Source: Ornithinimicrobium cavernae
GTDB lineage: Bacteria > Actinomycetota > Actinomycetes > Actinomycetales > Dermatophilaceae
Direction of reading: 5' to 3'
DNA length: 64,000 nt
NCBI RefSeq assembly: GCF_003121625.1
Contig: NZ_QDDJ01000009.1
Location: forward strand, 1 to 64,000
How positions within the stretch are numbered: position 1 is the stretch's first letter; each line of letters opens with the position of its first letter. A program made the position numbers and the translations under genes. Of the stretch, positions 1 through 7,805 are shown piece by piece. The notes under the pieces are model-generated. The model was not told the origin of the DNA and did not search any database. It saw only the letters and a list, made by a program, of their open reading frames with translations.

Positions 1-185
1 CCAACGCCACCGGCCTGAACTGGGGCGACCTCGAAGCCGCCGCCGCCACCAACCTCAAACGCGTCCTGCGCCCCGCCGGCACCACCCCCACCGCCGAAGA
101 ACCCGACTTCACCACCGAACCCGGACTCACCCGCATCGAAACCTTCCTCGAAACCAAGACCGTCTGGCACCCCAAAGGCACCTGA
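1..185 (+). CDS. C-terminal end of an aldehyde dehydrogenase-family protein (partial, possibly PutA/P5C dehydrogenase)
   Basis: Only the last 60 codons are present, running off the left edge and ending in TGA at 183-185. The tail contains ETKTVWHPKG, which resembles the C-terminus of actinobacterial bifunctional proline dehydrogenase / glutamate-semialdehyde dehydrogenase; that match is from memory and uncertain. The codon use is striking: all six Glu codons are GAA, every Thr is ACC and every Pro is CCC, whereas the genes that follow use GAG almost exclusively for Glu. The next gene starts 3 nt after the stop. Confidence 0.4.
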   Translation, partial: NATGLNWGDLEAAAATNLKRVLRPAGTTPTAEEPDFTTEPGLTRIETFLETKTVWHPKGT

Positions 186-188
186 CAC

Positions 189-782
189 GTGCCCCACCCA
201 CTCGACCCCCGGCGCTTTCGTGCCTACTGGCGCCGCCGGGAGATCCTGGACCTCTACACGTTCCCGGTGCACGGACCGGGTCCTGCTGCCGACACCTCGC
301 GGAGCCTCGAGGACGCCACGGCCGAGGTCCTGGACCTGATGCGCGAGGCGTACCCGAAGGACTTCAACGCGCGCAAGCACCAGCTGCTGCTGGACCGACT
401 GACACACCCTGCCGATCGCACCCTGATCATCCGGGACGAGCACGGCGAGGCCTGCGGCTACTGTCACATCACCGACGAGAACACGGAGAACGCCCGCATC
501 AGGCTGCCGATCAAGGTCTCGGCGCGGCAGGCCTACCTGTGGGACGACCAGGTGTTCGCGCGCCACCGGCGACGCGGGCTGCACGCGTTCTCCATCGCGC
601 GGCGTCTCGAGCTGCTGGCCGAGCAGGGCCGCACCGAGGCGCTCACGATCATCTCCCGCCCCAACGAGGCCTCCCGCCGGTCCTACGGGGCGTTCGGCCT
701 GCGGCGGCGACGCGTCCTGATCTACCTGCCGGCGCTGAAGCGCACCTTCTCCGTGCCGGCCACGAGGACGGTGCCCGACTGA
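189..782 (+). CDS. GNAT-family N-acetyltransferase
   Basis: A 197-residue protein with a GTG start. The stretch from about residue 115 (VFARHRRRGLHAFSIARRLE) fits the acetyl-CoA-binding motif A of GNAT enzymes (R/Q-x-x-G-x-G/A region followed by a helix), and the SRPNEASRRSYGAFGL segment fits the conserved N-x-x-S/A-x-x-x-Y-x-x-x-G-F region. The substrate is unknown. Its TGA overlaps the ATG of the next gene (TGATG), so the two are probably translated together. The downstream partner also carries an acyltransferase fold, suggesting both act on the same amino-sugar or amino-lipid metabolite; this is inference. Confidence 0.75.
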   Translation: MPHPLDPRRFRAYWRRREILDLYTFPVHGPGPAADTSRSLEDATAEVLDLMREAYPKDFNARKHQLLLDRLTHPADRTLIIRDEHGEACGYCHITDENTENARIRLPIKVSARQAYLWDDQVFARHRRRGLHAFSIARRLELLAEQGRTEALTIISRPNEASRRSYGAFGLRRRRVLIYLPALKRTFSVPATRTVPD

Positions 783-2731
783 TGGAGGTCAGGGTCATCA
801 CCAGCTCGGAGGAGCTGGCGGGACTGGGCGCGGAGTGGGAGGAGCTGGAGGCTCGCCCCCACACGCCCTACTACGTGCGGCACCGCTTCGTCACCGCGTG
901 GTGGAACAGCTACCGGCAGGCGCCTGGATACCGCCTCCACGTCGTGACCGTGCGCCAGAACGGCCGCCTCGTCGGGATCGGTCCGTTCGCGATCCGTCCT
1001 GAACAGCGCTCGGGTCAGCCCGTCCGGGTGCTCCGGTGGGCCAGCCACGGTGACTACCTCTCGCTGCTCCACGCCGACGACTCGCACGGCTCGACCGCCC
1101 GACCGGAGGTGATCACCCAGCTCATCCTGCAGGAGCTCACCCGGCTGGTCGATGACGGCACGGTCGTGAGCGTGCACCTGACCGGCATCCCGTCCGAGTC
1201 GGACTTTGCCTGGCACGTGCGCAAGTCACAGGACTACCACCAGCGCCTGGCCTTCCTCGTCGAGAACCCCTACCTCGACCTGTCCGACGGCTACACCACG
1301 CCCTCCCACACCACCAAGTACCGCAACAAGCTGCTGCGCGAGCACGAGCTGACGTTCGCCGTCTTCCACGGCGCCGAGCACCAGATCCTCGAGCGGATCG
1401 CTGCCGTGCACGTCGCCGAGAAGCAGCATCTCGTGGAGCACGGACGTGACGAGCGTCATTCCCTCTACGAGGACCCGCGACGGCTGGAGCACATTCGCGG
1501 TGTCTTCGAAGGGACCCGGGATGCCGTGACCTTCGCCTATGTCGAGGGGGAGGACCCGGCCACCGGGACGATCGCTGCCTACCGCACCGTCTTTCGCGAC
1601 GCCGGCCGGCTGCTGTCCTGGAACAGCGCCTATCTGCCCGCGTACGAGCGCTACCGCATGGGCAAGGTGCTGCAGCTGCGGATCCTGGAGCACCTCTGTG
1701 GTCCCGAGGGGGAAGACCTCGGCGTGCAGGAGTTCGACTTCGGGGCTGGCCGGTACCCGTGGAAGTTCGAGTGGACCCCCAGCCTGCGGGCCACCTACCG
1801 GCTGCTGATCAAGGCGCCGCTGCTGCCCGAGAAGGCCGCGCCCATCCCGCCCAAGAAGGCCACGTCACCACCGGAGGCAGGGACCCAGCCGCGTCGCCCG
1901 GAGCAGCGGCCGCCGGCCCAGCCCGCCGCGGCGCCCTCCGAGGCCTCCGATGCACGGCGGTCCACGGTGCGGCGGCGCACCGCGCGGCTGGCTCGCCGGG
2001 TCGCGCCCCACCTGCCGGCTGTGATCGTCGCTCCGGCACGCCGGCTCGTCCGTGCGCAGCGGGTGCGGCGCTCGCCGGTCACCATCTGGTACGCGCCCCA
2101 CCCCGACGACGAGACGATCTTCATGGCCGGGTCGCTGGCCAGCGTGCGCAACCGGCGCAAGATCATCGTCCTGCTGACGGCCGGTGAGTCGTCCCGGGCG
2201 ATCGAGGGCATCAACCGCAAGCTGGACCGGCCCATCTCCCGGGCCGAGTTCGTCGCCTCCCGTGACCGGGAGCTCCGCGCGGCCACCCGCCACCTCGGGG
2301 TGGCTCGTCGGGACATCGTGCGCGTCGGCCTGCCGGACAACGGGCTCCGGGCCGAGGACGTGCTCGACGTCATCAGGGCCCAGGCCCGCCGGTTCCCCGG
2401 GGCCAGCCACCGCACCATGAGCTACCTCGACATCCACCCCGACCACGCGGCGGCCGGAGAGGCTCTTCTGGAGGCGCACCGCCAGCACATCGTGGAGGAC
2501 GTCCTGTTCCACCTACCGGTCCCCCAGGTGCGTGACGACCGCGCCTCCAGGGTGACGTTCGGCACGGCAGCGACCGAGGCGAAGCTGGCAGCGCTGCGTG
2601 AGTACTGCGTCTGGGAGCCTGCTCAGGGTCGCTACGCCGTGGGACGCCGCAGCGTCAGCGAGCTGATCAGGCACCACCGCCGGACACCCGATGAGCTGGT
2701 GCACGGTCCGGAGCTGCCCCCGCCGGACTGA
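782..2731 (+). CDS. Fusion protein: CelD/FemAB-like GNAT acyltransferase plus PIG-L (LmbE-like) deacetylase
   Basis: 649 residues from the ATG that overlaps the previous stop. Residues 1 to about 345 resemble the BcsL/CelD-type acetyltransferase fold (SHTTKYRNKLLRE, then a C-terminal EFDFGAGRYPWKFEW block). A Pro/Ala/Arg-rich linker follows at about 350-425. Residues about 433-649 form a PIG-L deacetylase domain with the zinc motif PHPDDE at 439-444 and a second HPDH motif at 552-555. PIG-L enzymes remove N-acetyl from amino sugars (as in GlcNAc-PI or mycothiol synthesis). Joining a deacetylase to an acyltransferase on one chain suggests replacement of an acetyl by another acyl group, but the substrate is unknown. 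Confidence 0.8.
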   Translation: MEVRVITSSEELAGLGAEWEELEARPHTPYYVRHRFVTAWWNSYRQAPGYRLHVVTVRQNGRLVGIGPFAIRPEQRSGQPVRVLRWASHGDYLSLLHADDSHGSTARPEVITQLILQELTRLVDDGTVVSVHLTGIPSESDFAWHVRKSQDYHQRLAFLVENPYLDLSDGYTTPSHTTKYRNKLLREHELTFAVFHGAEHQILERIAAVHVAEKQHLVEHGRDERHSLYEDPRRLEHIRGVFEGTRDAVTFAYVEGEDPATGTIAAYRTVFRDAGRLLSWNSAYLPAYERYRMGKVLQLRILEHLCGPEGEDLGVQEFDFGAGRYPWKFEWTPSLRATYRLLIKAPLLPEKAAPIPPKKATSPPEAGTQPRRPEQRPPAQPAAAPSEASDARRSTVRRRTARLARRVAPHLPAVIVAPARRLVRAQRVRRSPVTIWYAPHPDDETIFMAGSLASVRNRRKIIVLLTAGESSRAIEGINRKLDRPISRAEFVASRDRELRAATRHLGVARRDIVRVGLPDNGLRAEDVLDVIRAQARRFPGASHRTMSYLDIHPDHAAAGEALLEAHRQHIVEDVLFHLPVPQVRDDRASRVTFGTAATEAKLAALREYCVWEPAQGRYAVGRRSVSELIRHHRRTPDELVHGPELPPPD

Positions 2732-2756
2732 CGGCCAGCTCTCCCCGGCAAACCGG

Positions 2757-2786
2757 TTGCAGTGAGGGGAACCGGTCCCATAGCGT
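2757..2786 (+). promoter_or_regulatory. Candidate leaderless promoter for the ABC-F leader
   Basis: TTGCAG (2757-2762), an 18-nt spacer and TAGCGT (2781-2786) form a plausible sigma-70-type promoter. Seven bases later lies an ATG at 2794, the spacing expected when transcription starts on the start codon. It lies upstream of the ABC-F gene. Confidence 0.45.
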
Positions 2787-2793
2787 TCTCGGC

Positions 2794-2808
2794 ATGTGGA
2801 TCTCCTGA
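2794..2808 (+). CDS. Possible leaderless leader peptide MWIS upstream of the ABC-F gene
   Basis: ATG TGG ATC TCC TGA encodes the four-residue peptide MWIS. It begins 7 nt after the TAGCGT -10 box, so it could be translated from a leaderless transcript. Downstream, GGTCAC (2826-2831) can pair with GTGACC (2840-2845) and CGGTG with CACCG just beyond, ahead of the ABC-F start. ABC-F resistance genes in other bacteria are commonly controlled by short leader peptides and ribosome stalling, which gives this tiny ORF a plausible role. It could equally be chance. Confidence 0.3.
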   Translation: MWIS

Positions 2809-2876
2809 AGCCGCCCGGCCGCGCTGGTCACCCCACGTCGTGACCGGTGCGGGCCACCGCTTCCCCCTGGAGCTCT

Positions 2877-4592
2877 GTGTCTCACCCAGCCCCGCTGCAT
2901 ACCTCCGCCGTCTCCGGCGCGGAGCACCTCCGCGTCGACGGCATCTCCCGCTCGTTCGCTGACCGGCGGGTGCTCACCGACGTCTCACTGATCGTCTCCG
3001 CCGGTGAGGTGGCCTGCCTCATCGGTGAGAACGGCTCGGGCAAGTCCACCCTCCTGCGGATCGCCGCAGGGCTCGACCACCCGGACGCGGGCTCCGTCAG
3101 TGTGCCCGGCACCGTCGGGCTGTTCCACCAGGAGCCACCGTTCCGCCCGACCCTGACGATCGATGAGGTGCTCGCCGAGGCGACGGCGCCCGTGCGACAG
3201 CTCGCCCGCCGGGTCGAGGTCGAGGGCCAGGCCATGGCGGACGGTGCCCCGGGGGCAGCAGCACGCCTCCACGCCGCCCTCGAGGCCGCGCAACGGCACG
3301 AGGCCTGGGACCTGGACCACCGCGTGGACCGGGTGGTGGCCGGGCTCGGCCTCGCCCAGCTGCCGAGAGACCGTCGGGCCGGTGAGCTCTCGGATGGTCA
3401 GGTCTCCCGCCTGTCGCTTGCCTGGTTGCTGCTCCGCTCCCCGGACACCCTGCTGCTGGACGAGCCCACCAACCACCTCGACGACGCCGCCACCGAGACC
3501 CTCACCGGTCTGCTGCGCGGCTGGTCCGGGCCGGTCCTCATCGCCACCCACGACCGTGCCTTCCTGGACGAGGTCGCCACGACCCTGCTGGATCTGGACC
3601 CGGCACCAGCGCCGTACGCCGCCGTGCGGCACGACACTGACTCCCCAGGCTCGGGGTTCGGGCTCACCGCCTTCACCGGAAGCTACACGGCCTACCTGCA
3701 GCACCGGCAGAACGAGCGCGAACGCTGGGTGCGCCGGTTCCGCGAGGAGCAGACCGAGCTGGCCCGGCTGCGTGCCCGCGTGCGCGATGACCACACGGTC
3801 GGACGGCCAGACCGACCGCCGCGGACCGAGGGCGCGATGGCCAGGAAGTTCTACGCGGACCGCAACGCCAAGGTGGTCGCCCGCCGGGTCAACGACGCGA
3901 CCACAGCCCTCCAGCGACTGGAGCGGGACCAGGTGCGTAGGCCGCCGGCCCGTCTGCGCTTCGTGGGACTCGGGCCCAGCGAGGGGCTGGACGCCGCTGG
4001 CCGGCGGCGGGTGCCCTCCGCCGGCCCCGTGCTGACCGCGACCGGTGTCGCCGTGGCAGGTCGGCTGGCTCCCACGACGCTCACCCTCGGTCCGCGGAGC
4101 CGACTCCTGGTCACCGGTGCCAACGGGTCAGGCAAGTCGACGCTGCTGGCAGTGCTCTGCGGTGACCTGCCGCCCGACCACGGCTCGCTCACCGTGCCCG
4201 CCCGGCTCCGCACCCGTCGCCTGAGCCAGGAGCCGCTCTCGCGAGAGGCCTCGCAGACTGTGCGCACGGCATACTCCTCGGCCGTCGGGGTGGAGCGGGC
4301 GGAGCGCACCCCGCTGGCCACGTTCGGCCTCCTTGCGGGACGGGACGCCGACCGTCCCGTCGCCGCCCTCAGCGTCGGACAGCGTCGCCGCCTGGACCTC
4401 GCGGTGCTCCTGGCGGACCCGCCCGACGTGTTGTTGCTGGACGAACCCACCAACCACCTGTCGCTGTTCCTGGTCACCGAGCTGGAGCAGAGCATGCCCG
4501 ACTACCCTGGCGCCGTCGTCGTCGCCAGCCACGACCGGTGGCTGCGCGAGGGCTGGACCGGCGAGCGCCTCCACCTGAGAGGACCCGCATGA
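2877..4592 (+). CDS. ABC-F family ATP-binding protein (ribosome-associated, possible antibiotic-resistance factor)
   Basis: 571 residues from a GTG preceded by GGAG; an earlier in-frame GTG at 2847 is possible. Two ABC domains are present with no membrane segment. Domain 1 has Walker A GENGSGKST (about residue 50), signature LSDGQ and Walker B LLLDEPTNHLD. Domain 2 has GANGSGKST, LSVGQRRR and LLLDEPTNHLS. Between them is a charged, Arg-rich interdomain linker. This is the ABC-F arrangement: such proteins bind the ribosomal E site and either aid translation or displace antibiotics. The ATGA overlap with the following GNAT gene suggests a two-gene resistance or stress unit. Confidence 0.9.
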   Translation: MSHPAPLHTSAVSGAEHLRVDGISRSFADRRVLTDVSLIVSAGEVACLIGENGSGKSTLLRIAAGLDHPDAGSVSVPGTVGLFHQEPPFRPTLTIDEVLAEATAPVRQLARRVEVEGQAMADGAPGAAARLHAALEAAQRHEAWDLDHRVDRVVAGLGLAQLPRDRRAGELSDGQVSRLSLAWLLLRSPDTLLLDEPTNHLDDAATETLTGLLRGWSGPVLIATHDRAFLDEVATTLLDLDPAPAPYAAVRHDTDSPGSGFGLTAFTGSYTAYLQHRQNERERWVRRFREEQTELARLRARVRDDHTVGRPDRPPRTEGAMARKFYADRNAKVVARRVNDATTALQRLERDQVRRPPARLRFVGLGPSEGLDAAGRRRVPSAGPVLTATGVAVAGRLAPTTLTLGPRSRLLVTGANGSGKSTLLAVLCGDLPPDHGSLTVPARLRTRRLSQEPLSREASQTVRTAYSSAVGVERAERTPLATFGLLAGRDADRPVAALSVGQRRRLDLAVLLADPPDVLLLDEPTNHLSLFLVTELEQSMPDYPGAVVVASHDRWLREGWTGERLHLRGPA

Positions 4593-5056
4593 GCCTGACC
4601 ATCACCCGTGCCAACGATCCCCGGGCGACCCGCCGGATCCTCGGCGCGCTGCCCTCCTGGTTCGGCATCCCCGCAGCCAACGCGCACTACGTCCGGGCGG
4701 CCGCGGAGAAGGACTCCTACCTCGCGCAGGTCGACGGCACCACGGTGGGGGTGGCGCTGGTGGACCGCCACTTCCCGGAGAGCGCCGAGATCCACCTCAT
4801 CGCTGTCTCCCCCGGTCAGCACGGCACCGGGGTCGGGTCTGCCCTGGTGCGTGCGATCGAGGCGGACCTGGTCGCTGACGGTGCACGGCTGCTGCAGGTC
4901 AAGACCGTCGGTGCGTCCCACGAGGACGAGGGGTATGCCGCCACGCGCGCCTTCTATGTCGCGCGCGGCTTCCTGCCCCTGGAGGAGGCCCGGGGCGTGG
5001 ACTGGGACGGCCCGACCCTGACCATGGTCAAACCGCTCTCGGCAGGACAGATCTGA
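4589..5056 (+). CDS. GNAT-family N-acetyltransferase
   Basis: 155 residues, with its ATG overlapping the ABC-F stop (ATGA). It shows a clear acetyl-CoA motif, HLIAVSPGQHGTGVGSALV (about residues 68-86; V-x-x-x-Q/R-x-x-G-x-G), and a late FYVARGFLPLEE segment typical of GNAT motif B. Translational coupling to an ABC-F gene raises the possibility of drug or metabolite acetylation, but the sequence does not reveal the substrate. Confidence 0.85.
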   Translation: MSLTITRANDPRATRRILGALPSWFGIPAANAHYVRAAAEKDSYLAQVDGTTVGVALVDRHFPESAEIHLIAVSPGQHGTGVGSALVRAIEADLVADGARLLQVKTVGASHEDEGYAATRAFYVARGFLPLEEARGVDWDGPTLTMVKPLSAGQI

Positions 5057-5101
5057 CCGCTCCGACCGGGCGCACCGGGAGGTCGGTGGCGGGCCGCTCG
5101 C

Positions 5102-6013
5102 TCAGGCCGGTGCCTCGACCCCGAAGGTGGGCGGCACCTGGGCTCCGGCGTGCTGCGTGCTCGTCGAGGCCAGGGCGACAGCGCGCCGGACGGCCTCGGG
5201 GAGCTCACTGCCCGGCCGGGCGAGCTCGTGGGCGAGCACGCCACAGAAGGCGTCCCCTGCACCGCTGGTGTCACTCGCGGTCACCCGGGGGGCCGGCACG
5301 TGCTCCACGACGGCGCCGTCGGGGGCGACGATGACGGCGCCGTCGCTGCCGAGGGTCACCACCAGGGTGCCCCGGAAGTCCAGAGCCGAGGCGCAGTCGC
5401 TGACCTCCTCGAGCGTGGTGGGCGCGGGACGGCCGGCGAGCTGTCCCAGCTCGGCGCGGTTGGGCACGAGGATGTCGACGTGCGGGAGCAGCGGGGCCAG
5501 CGCGGCCGGGTCGTGCACCGGGGCGGGATTGAGCACCAGGAGCGCCGGCTGGGCCTGCGCCGCCGCCAGGAGTGCCGGGACCGGCACCTCGAGCTGGGCC
5601 AGCACGACCTCCTGGCTGCAGTCGCCCAGTGCCTGGCTCACCCAGGCCGGCTCGAGTGCCCCGTTGGCGGCCGGGTCGACGATGATCAGGTTCTCGCCGT
5701 CGTCGCCGACGACGACGATCGCCGTGCCGGTCGGGGTGCCCTCGGAGAACCGGCGGACCCCCGTGGTGTCGATGCCGCGGGAGGCCAGGGCGGCCAGCCC
5801 CAGCTCGGCGTTGTCGTCCGGGCCCACGGCGCCGATGAAACGCACCCGGCTGCCCAGCGTCGCCGCAGCCACGGCCTGGTTGGCGCCCTTGCCACCCGGG
5901 GAGGAGGAACGGTTGTTCGCCAGGACCGTCTCGCCCCGACCCGGCAGTGCCGGCACACGGTAGGTCGTGTCGATGTTGAGCGACCCCACCACGCACACCG
6001 CGCCGCTGGTCAC
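5102..6013 (-). CDS. rbsK: Ribokinase (PfkB family)
   Basis: 303 residues from the GTG at 6013, which overlaps the nucleoside hydrolase stop by four bases (GTGA). The N-terminal VVGSLNIDTTYRVP and the GGKGANQAVAAATLG motif (about residues 38-52) bind sugar. The C-terminal DTSGAGDAFCG carries the catalytic Asp and anion hole of PfkB kinases. It phosphorylates ribose, or a related pentose, to the 5-phosphate. As the last gene of the operon after nucleoside hydrolase, it would act on the ribose that enzyme frees. A longer in-frame ORF upstream is only read-through of the overlapping gene. Confidence 0.92.
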   Translation of the reverse strand: MTSGAVCVVGSLNIDTTYRVPALPGRGETVLANNRSSSPGGKGANQAVAAATLGSRVRFIGAVGPDDNAELGLAALASRGIDTTGVRRFSEGTPTGTAIVVVGDDGENLIIVDPAANGALEPAWVSQALGDCSQEVVLAQLEVPVPALLAAAQAQPALLVLNPAPVHDPAALAPLLPHVDILVPNRAELGQLAGRPAPTTLEEVSDCASALDFRGTLVVTLGSDGAVIVAPDGAVVEHVPAPRVTASDTSGAGDAFCGVLAHELARPGSELPEAVRRAVALASTSTQHAGAQVPPTFGVEAPA

Positions 6014-6963
6014 GGTGCCTCCACCGGCGCGCCCAGGGTGTCCAGCGCACCGAGCACCAGGTCCCAGTAGCGCTCGGCGTCGAGCCGCACGGCGACCTTC
6101 GCGTTCGGCTCCCGGTCCGGGTAACGGTGGAACAGGTCCGCCACGGTGGTCCCGCGGGTCCAGGTCCCGTCCAGCTCGACGGCGAGGAACACCTCTCGCC
6201 ACTCGATGACGTCGGGGTCGATGAGCGCGGCGATCGTGCAGGGGTCGTGCACCGGCGGCGCCTCGAACTCCCAGACGTCCCGGTAGGACGAGCCGAAGAA
6301 GCCCATCCACCCGGCGCAGGTGCGCCCGATGAGGTGCTCCATCGCGGCCATCCGCTCGACCACCTCTGGGGTCGCCAGGGCCTGATGGGTCAGGTTCAGG
6401 CCGACCATCCGCACCGGCACCCCGGAGGAGAGCACGATGTCCAGGGCCTCGGGGTCGGCGTAGGTGTTGAACTCCGCCGTGGGGGTGTGGTTGCCGCCCT
6501 GCGTGCCGCCGCCCATGAAGATCACCTCGGCGATGTGCTCCGCGATCTCCGGCTCGTCCCGGAGGAGCTGGCCGACGTTGGTCATGGGTCCGGTCACCAC
6601 GACCGTGACGGGCTCGGGGTGCTCGCGCAGCGTGCGCGCCAGGAGCTCCACGGCGGTCTCCGGCAGCAGCGACTGGGCTGGTTCGGGCAGGTCCGGCCCG
6701 TCCAGGCCGGTCCGGCCGTGGACGTAGTTGCCGAGGGCCGCCTCCCCGACGAGCGGACCGGCGGCGCCCTCGGCGACCGGCACCTGCGTCGCTCCGGCGA
6801 GGGTGAGCACTCGCAGCGCGTTGCGGGTGGCGTCACTGACGGGGCAGTTGCCGAAGCAGGTGGTCACCGCCAGGAGGTCGATCTGCGGTGAGCCGACGGC
6901 CAGCAGCAGCGCCACCGCGTCGTCATGGCCCGGGTCGCAGTCCAGGACGATGGGGACCGCCAT
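6010..6963 (-). CDS. Inosine/uridine-preferring nucleoside hydrolase
   Basis: 317 residues. The N-terminal VLDCDPGHDDAVALLLA (from residue 6) is the diagnostic calcium-binding DxDPGxDDA motif. It is followed by VVTGPMTNVGQ, MGGGTQGGN and AEFNTYADPEALDIVL, all expected in this family, and by HDPCTIAALIDP, which supplies the late Asp. It cleaves nucleosides to base plus ribose. Its ATG shares one base with the upstream stop (TGATG), and its own stop overlaps ribokinase, placing it in a tightly coupled catabolic operon. Confidence 0.92.
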   Translation of the reverse strand: MAVPIVLDCDPGHDDAVALLLAVGSPQIDLLAVTTCFGNCPVSDATRNALRVLTLAGATQVPVAEGAAGPLVGEAALGNYVHGRTGLDGPDLPEPAQSLLPETAVELLARTLREHPEPVTVVVTGPMTNVGQLLRDEPEIAEHIAEVIFMGGGTQGGNHTPTAEFNTYADPEALDIVLSSGVPVRMVGLNLTHQALATPEVVERMAAMEHLIGRTCAGWMGFFGSSYRDVWEFEAPPVHDPCTIAALIDPDVIEWREVFLAVELDGTWTRGTTVADLFHRYPDREPNAKVAVRLDAERYWDLVLGALDTLGAPVEAP

Positions 6964-7730
6964 CAGCCCTCCCGGCCCGCAACGGGTTCGCCAGCGAGCC
7001 AGCGGAGCATGCCGCCGACCAGCGGAGCGAAGCCGTCCCAGTCGAGGAACTCCTGGGGGCACCAGTGCGGTCCGATGTCGGAGGCCCACGCGAGGCTGCG
7101 TCCGGACCCCACCTCGCAGGTCGCGAGCAGGACGTCCTCACCGACCCGTGCCAGGACGGCCGCGTCGTCGCGGGCGAGGATCTCGTTGTAGCCGAGCAGG
7201 TCGGGCGCGCCGTCGCAGAGGCCGGCCAGCGGGTGGTCACCCCCCGCGCTGCTCACGGACGCACCCTGCGGCGTCTCCACCCGGTCGTCGCCGGAGATCA
7301 TGGTCACCGGCAGCACCTCGGCGATCGGGCTGCGTCCGAAGTTGGCGACCGCGTTGATCCCCTGGAAGCTGAGGTAGCCGCCGGCCATCATCAGTCCGCC
7401 GCCGCCCCGGGTCCACTCGGCGAGTGCGACCAGCGAGTTGTCGCTGCGCCGACCGTGCTGCCAGGTCTCCGGCGTGAGCACGAAGGAGTTGTAGCCGATG
7501 TCGGAGATGATCACGACGTCGTACTCCGACAGGGCCTCCGCGGTGCGTGGGAACTTCGCGGGGACATCGTGGCCATACATCTGCTCCACCTCGATCCCCT
7601 GCTCGGCGGCCGCGGCGATGAAGGCGTCCGCACCGGTGTCGAAGACGGTGCTGTTGAAGTGGTCGAACCCCTTGTGGTGGGTCTCGTGGACGACCCAGCT
7701 CTCCCCTGCCAGTAGCACTCGCGCCATCAT
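6963..7730 (-). CDS. Putative glutamine amidotransferase-like protein (GATase1-like/DUF1355)
   Basis: 255 residues. The start is the first of two consecutive ATGs, a few bases after a good AAGGAG ribosome-binding site. The fold signature is class I glutamine amidotransferase/ThuA-like: VLLAGESWVVHETHHKGFDHF at the N-terminus, DVVIISDIGYNSF and GGGLMMAGGYLSFQG in the middle, and a C-terminal WCPQEFLDWDGF. The nucleophile-elbow position reads MAGGYLS, with no Cys, so ordinary glutaminase activity is doubtful. It is coupled to nucleoside hydrolase and probably takes part in breakdown of the imported compound; the reaction is unknown. Confidence 0.65.
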   Translation of the reverse strand: MMARVLLAGESWVVHETHHKGFDHFNSTVFDTGADAFIAAAAEQGIEVEQMYGHDVPAKFPRTAEALSEYDVVIISDIGYNSFVLTPETWQHGRRSDNSLVALAEWTRGGGGLMMAGGYLSFQGINAVANFGRSPIAEVLPVTMISGDDRVETPQGASVSSAGGDHPLAGLCDGAPDLLGYNEILARDDAAVLARVGEDVLLATCEVGSGRSLAWASDIGPHWCPQEFLDWDGFAPLVGGMLRWLAGEPVAGREG

Positions 7731-7805
7731 GGTCTCCTTCGTCTGTGAGGTGTCTCGGTGTGTGGGGTGGCCGGCGCACGCCGTGGCGGCGGGCCGGCGA
7801 GGTGG

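Noticed and set aside
539-781. Longer N-terminus for the GNAT/PIG-L fusion
   Set aside because: It reads out of frame through the preceding GNAT gene and is Arg/Ala-rich nonsense; the ATG at 782 overlaps the GNAT stop and gives a proper N-terminus.
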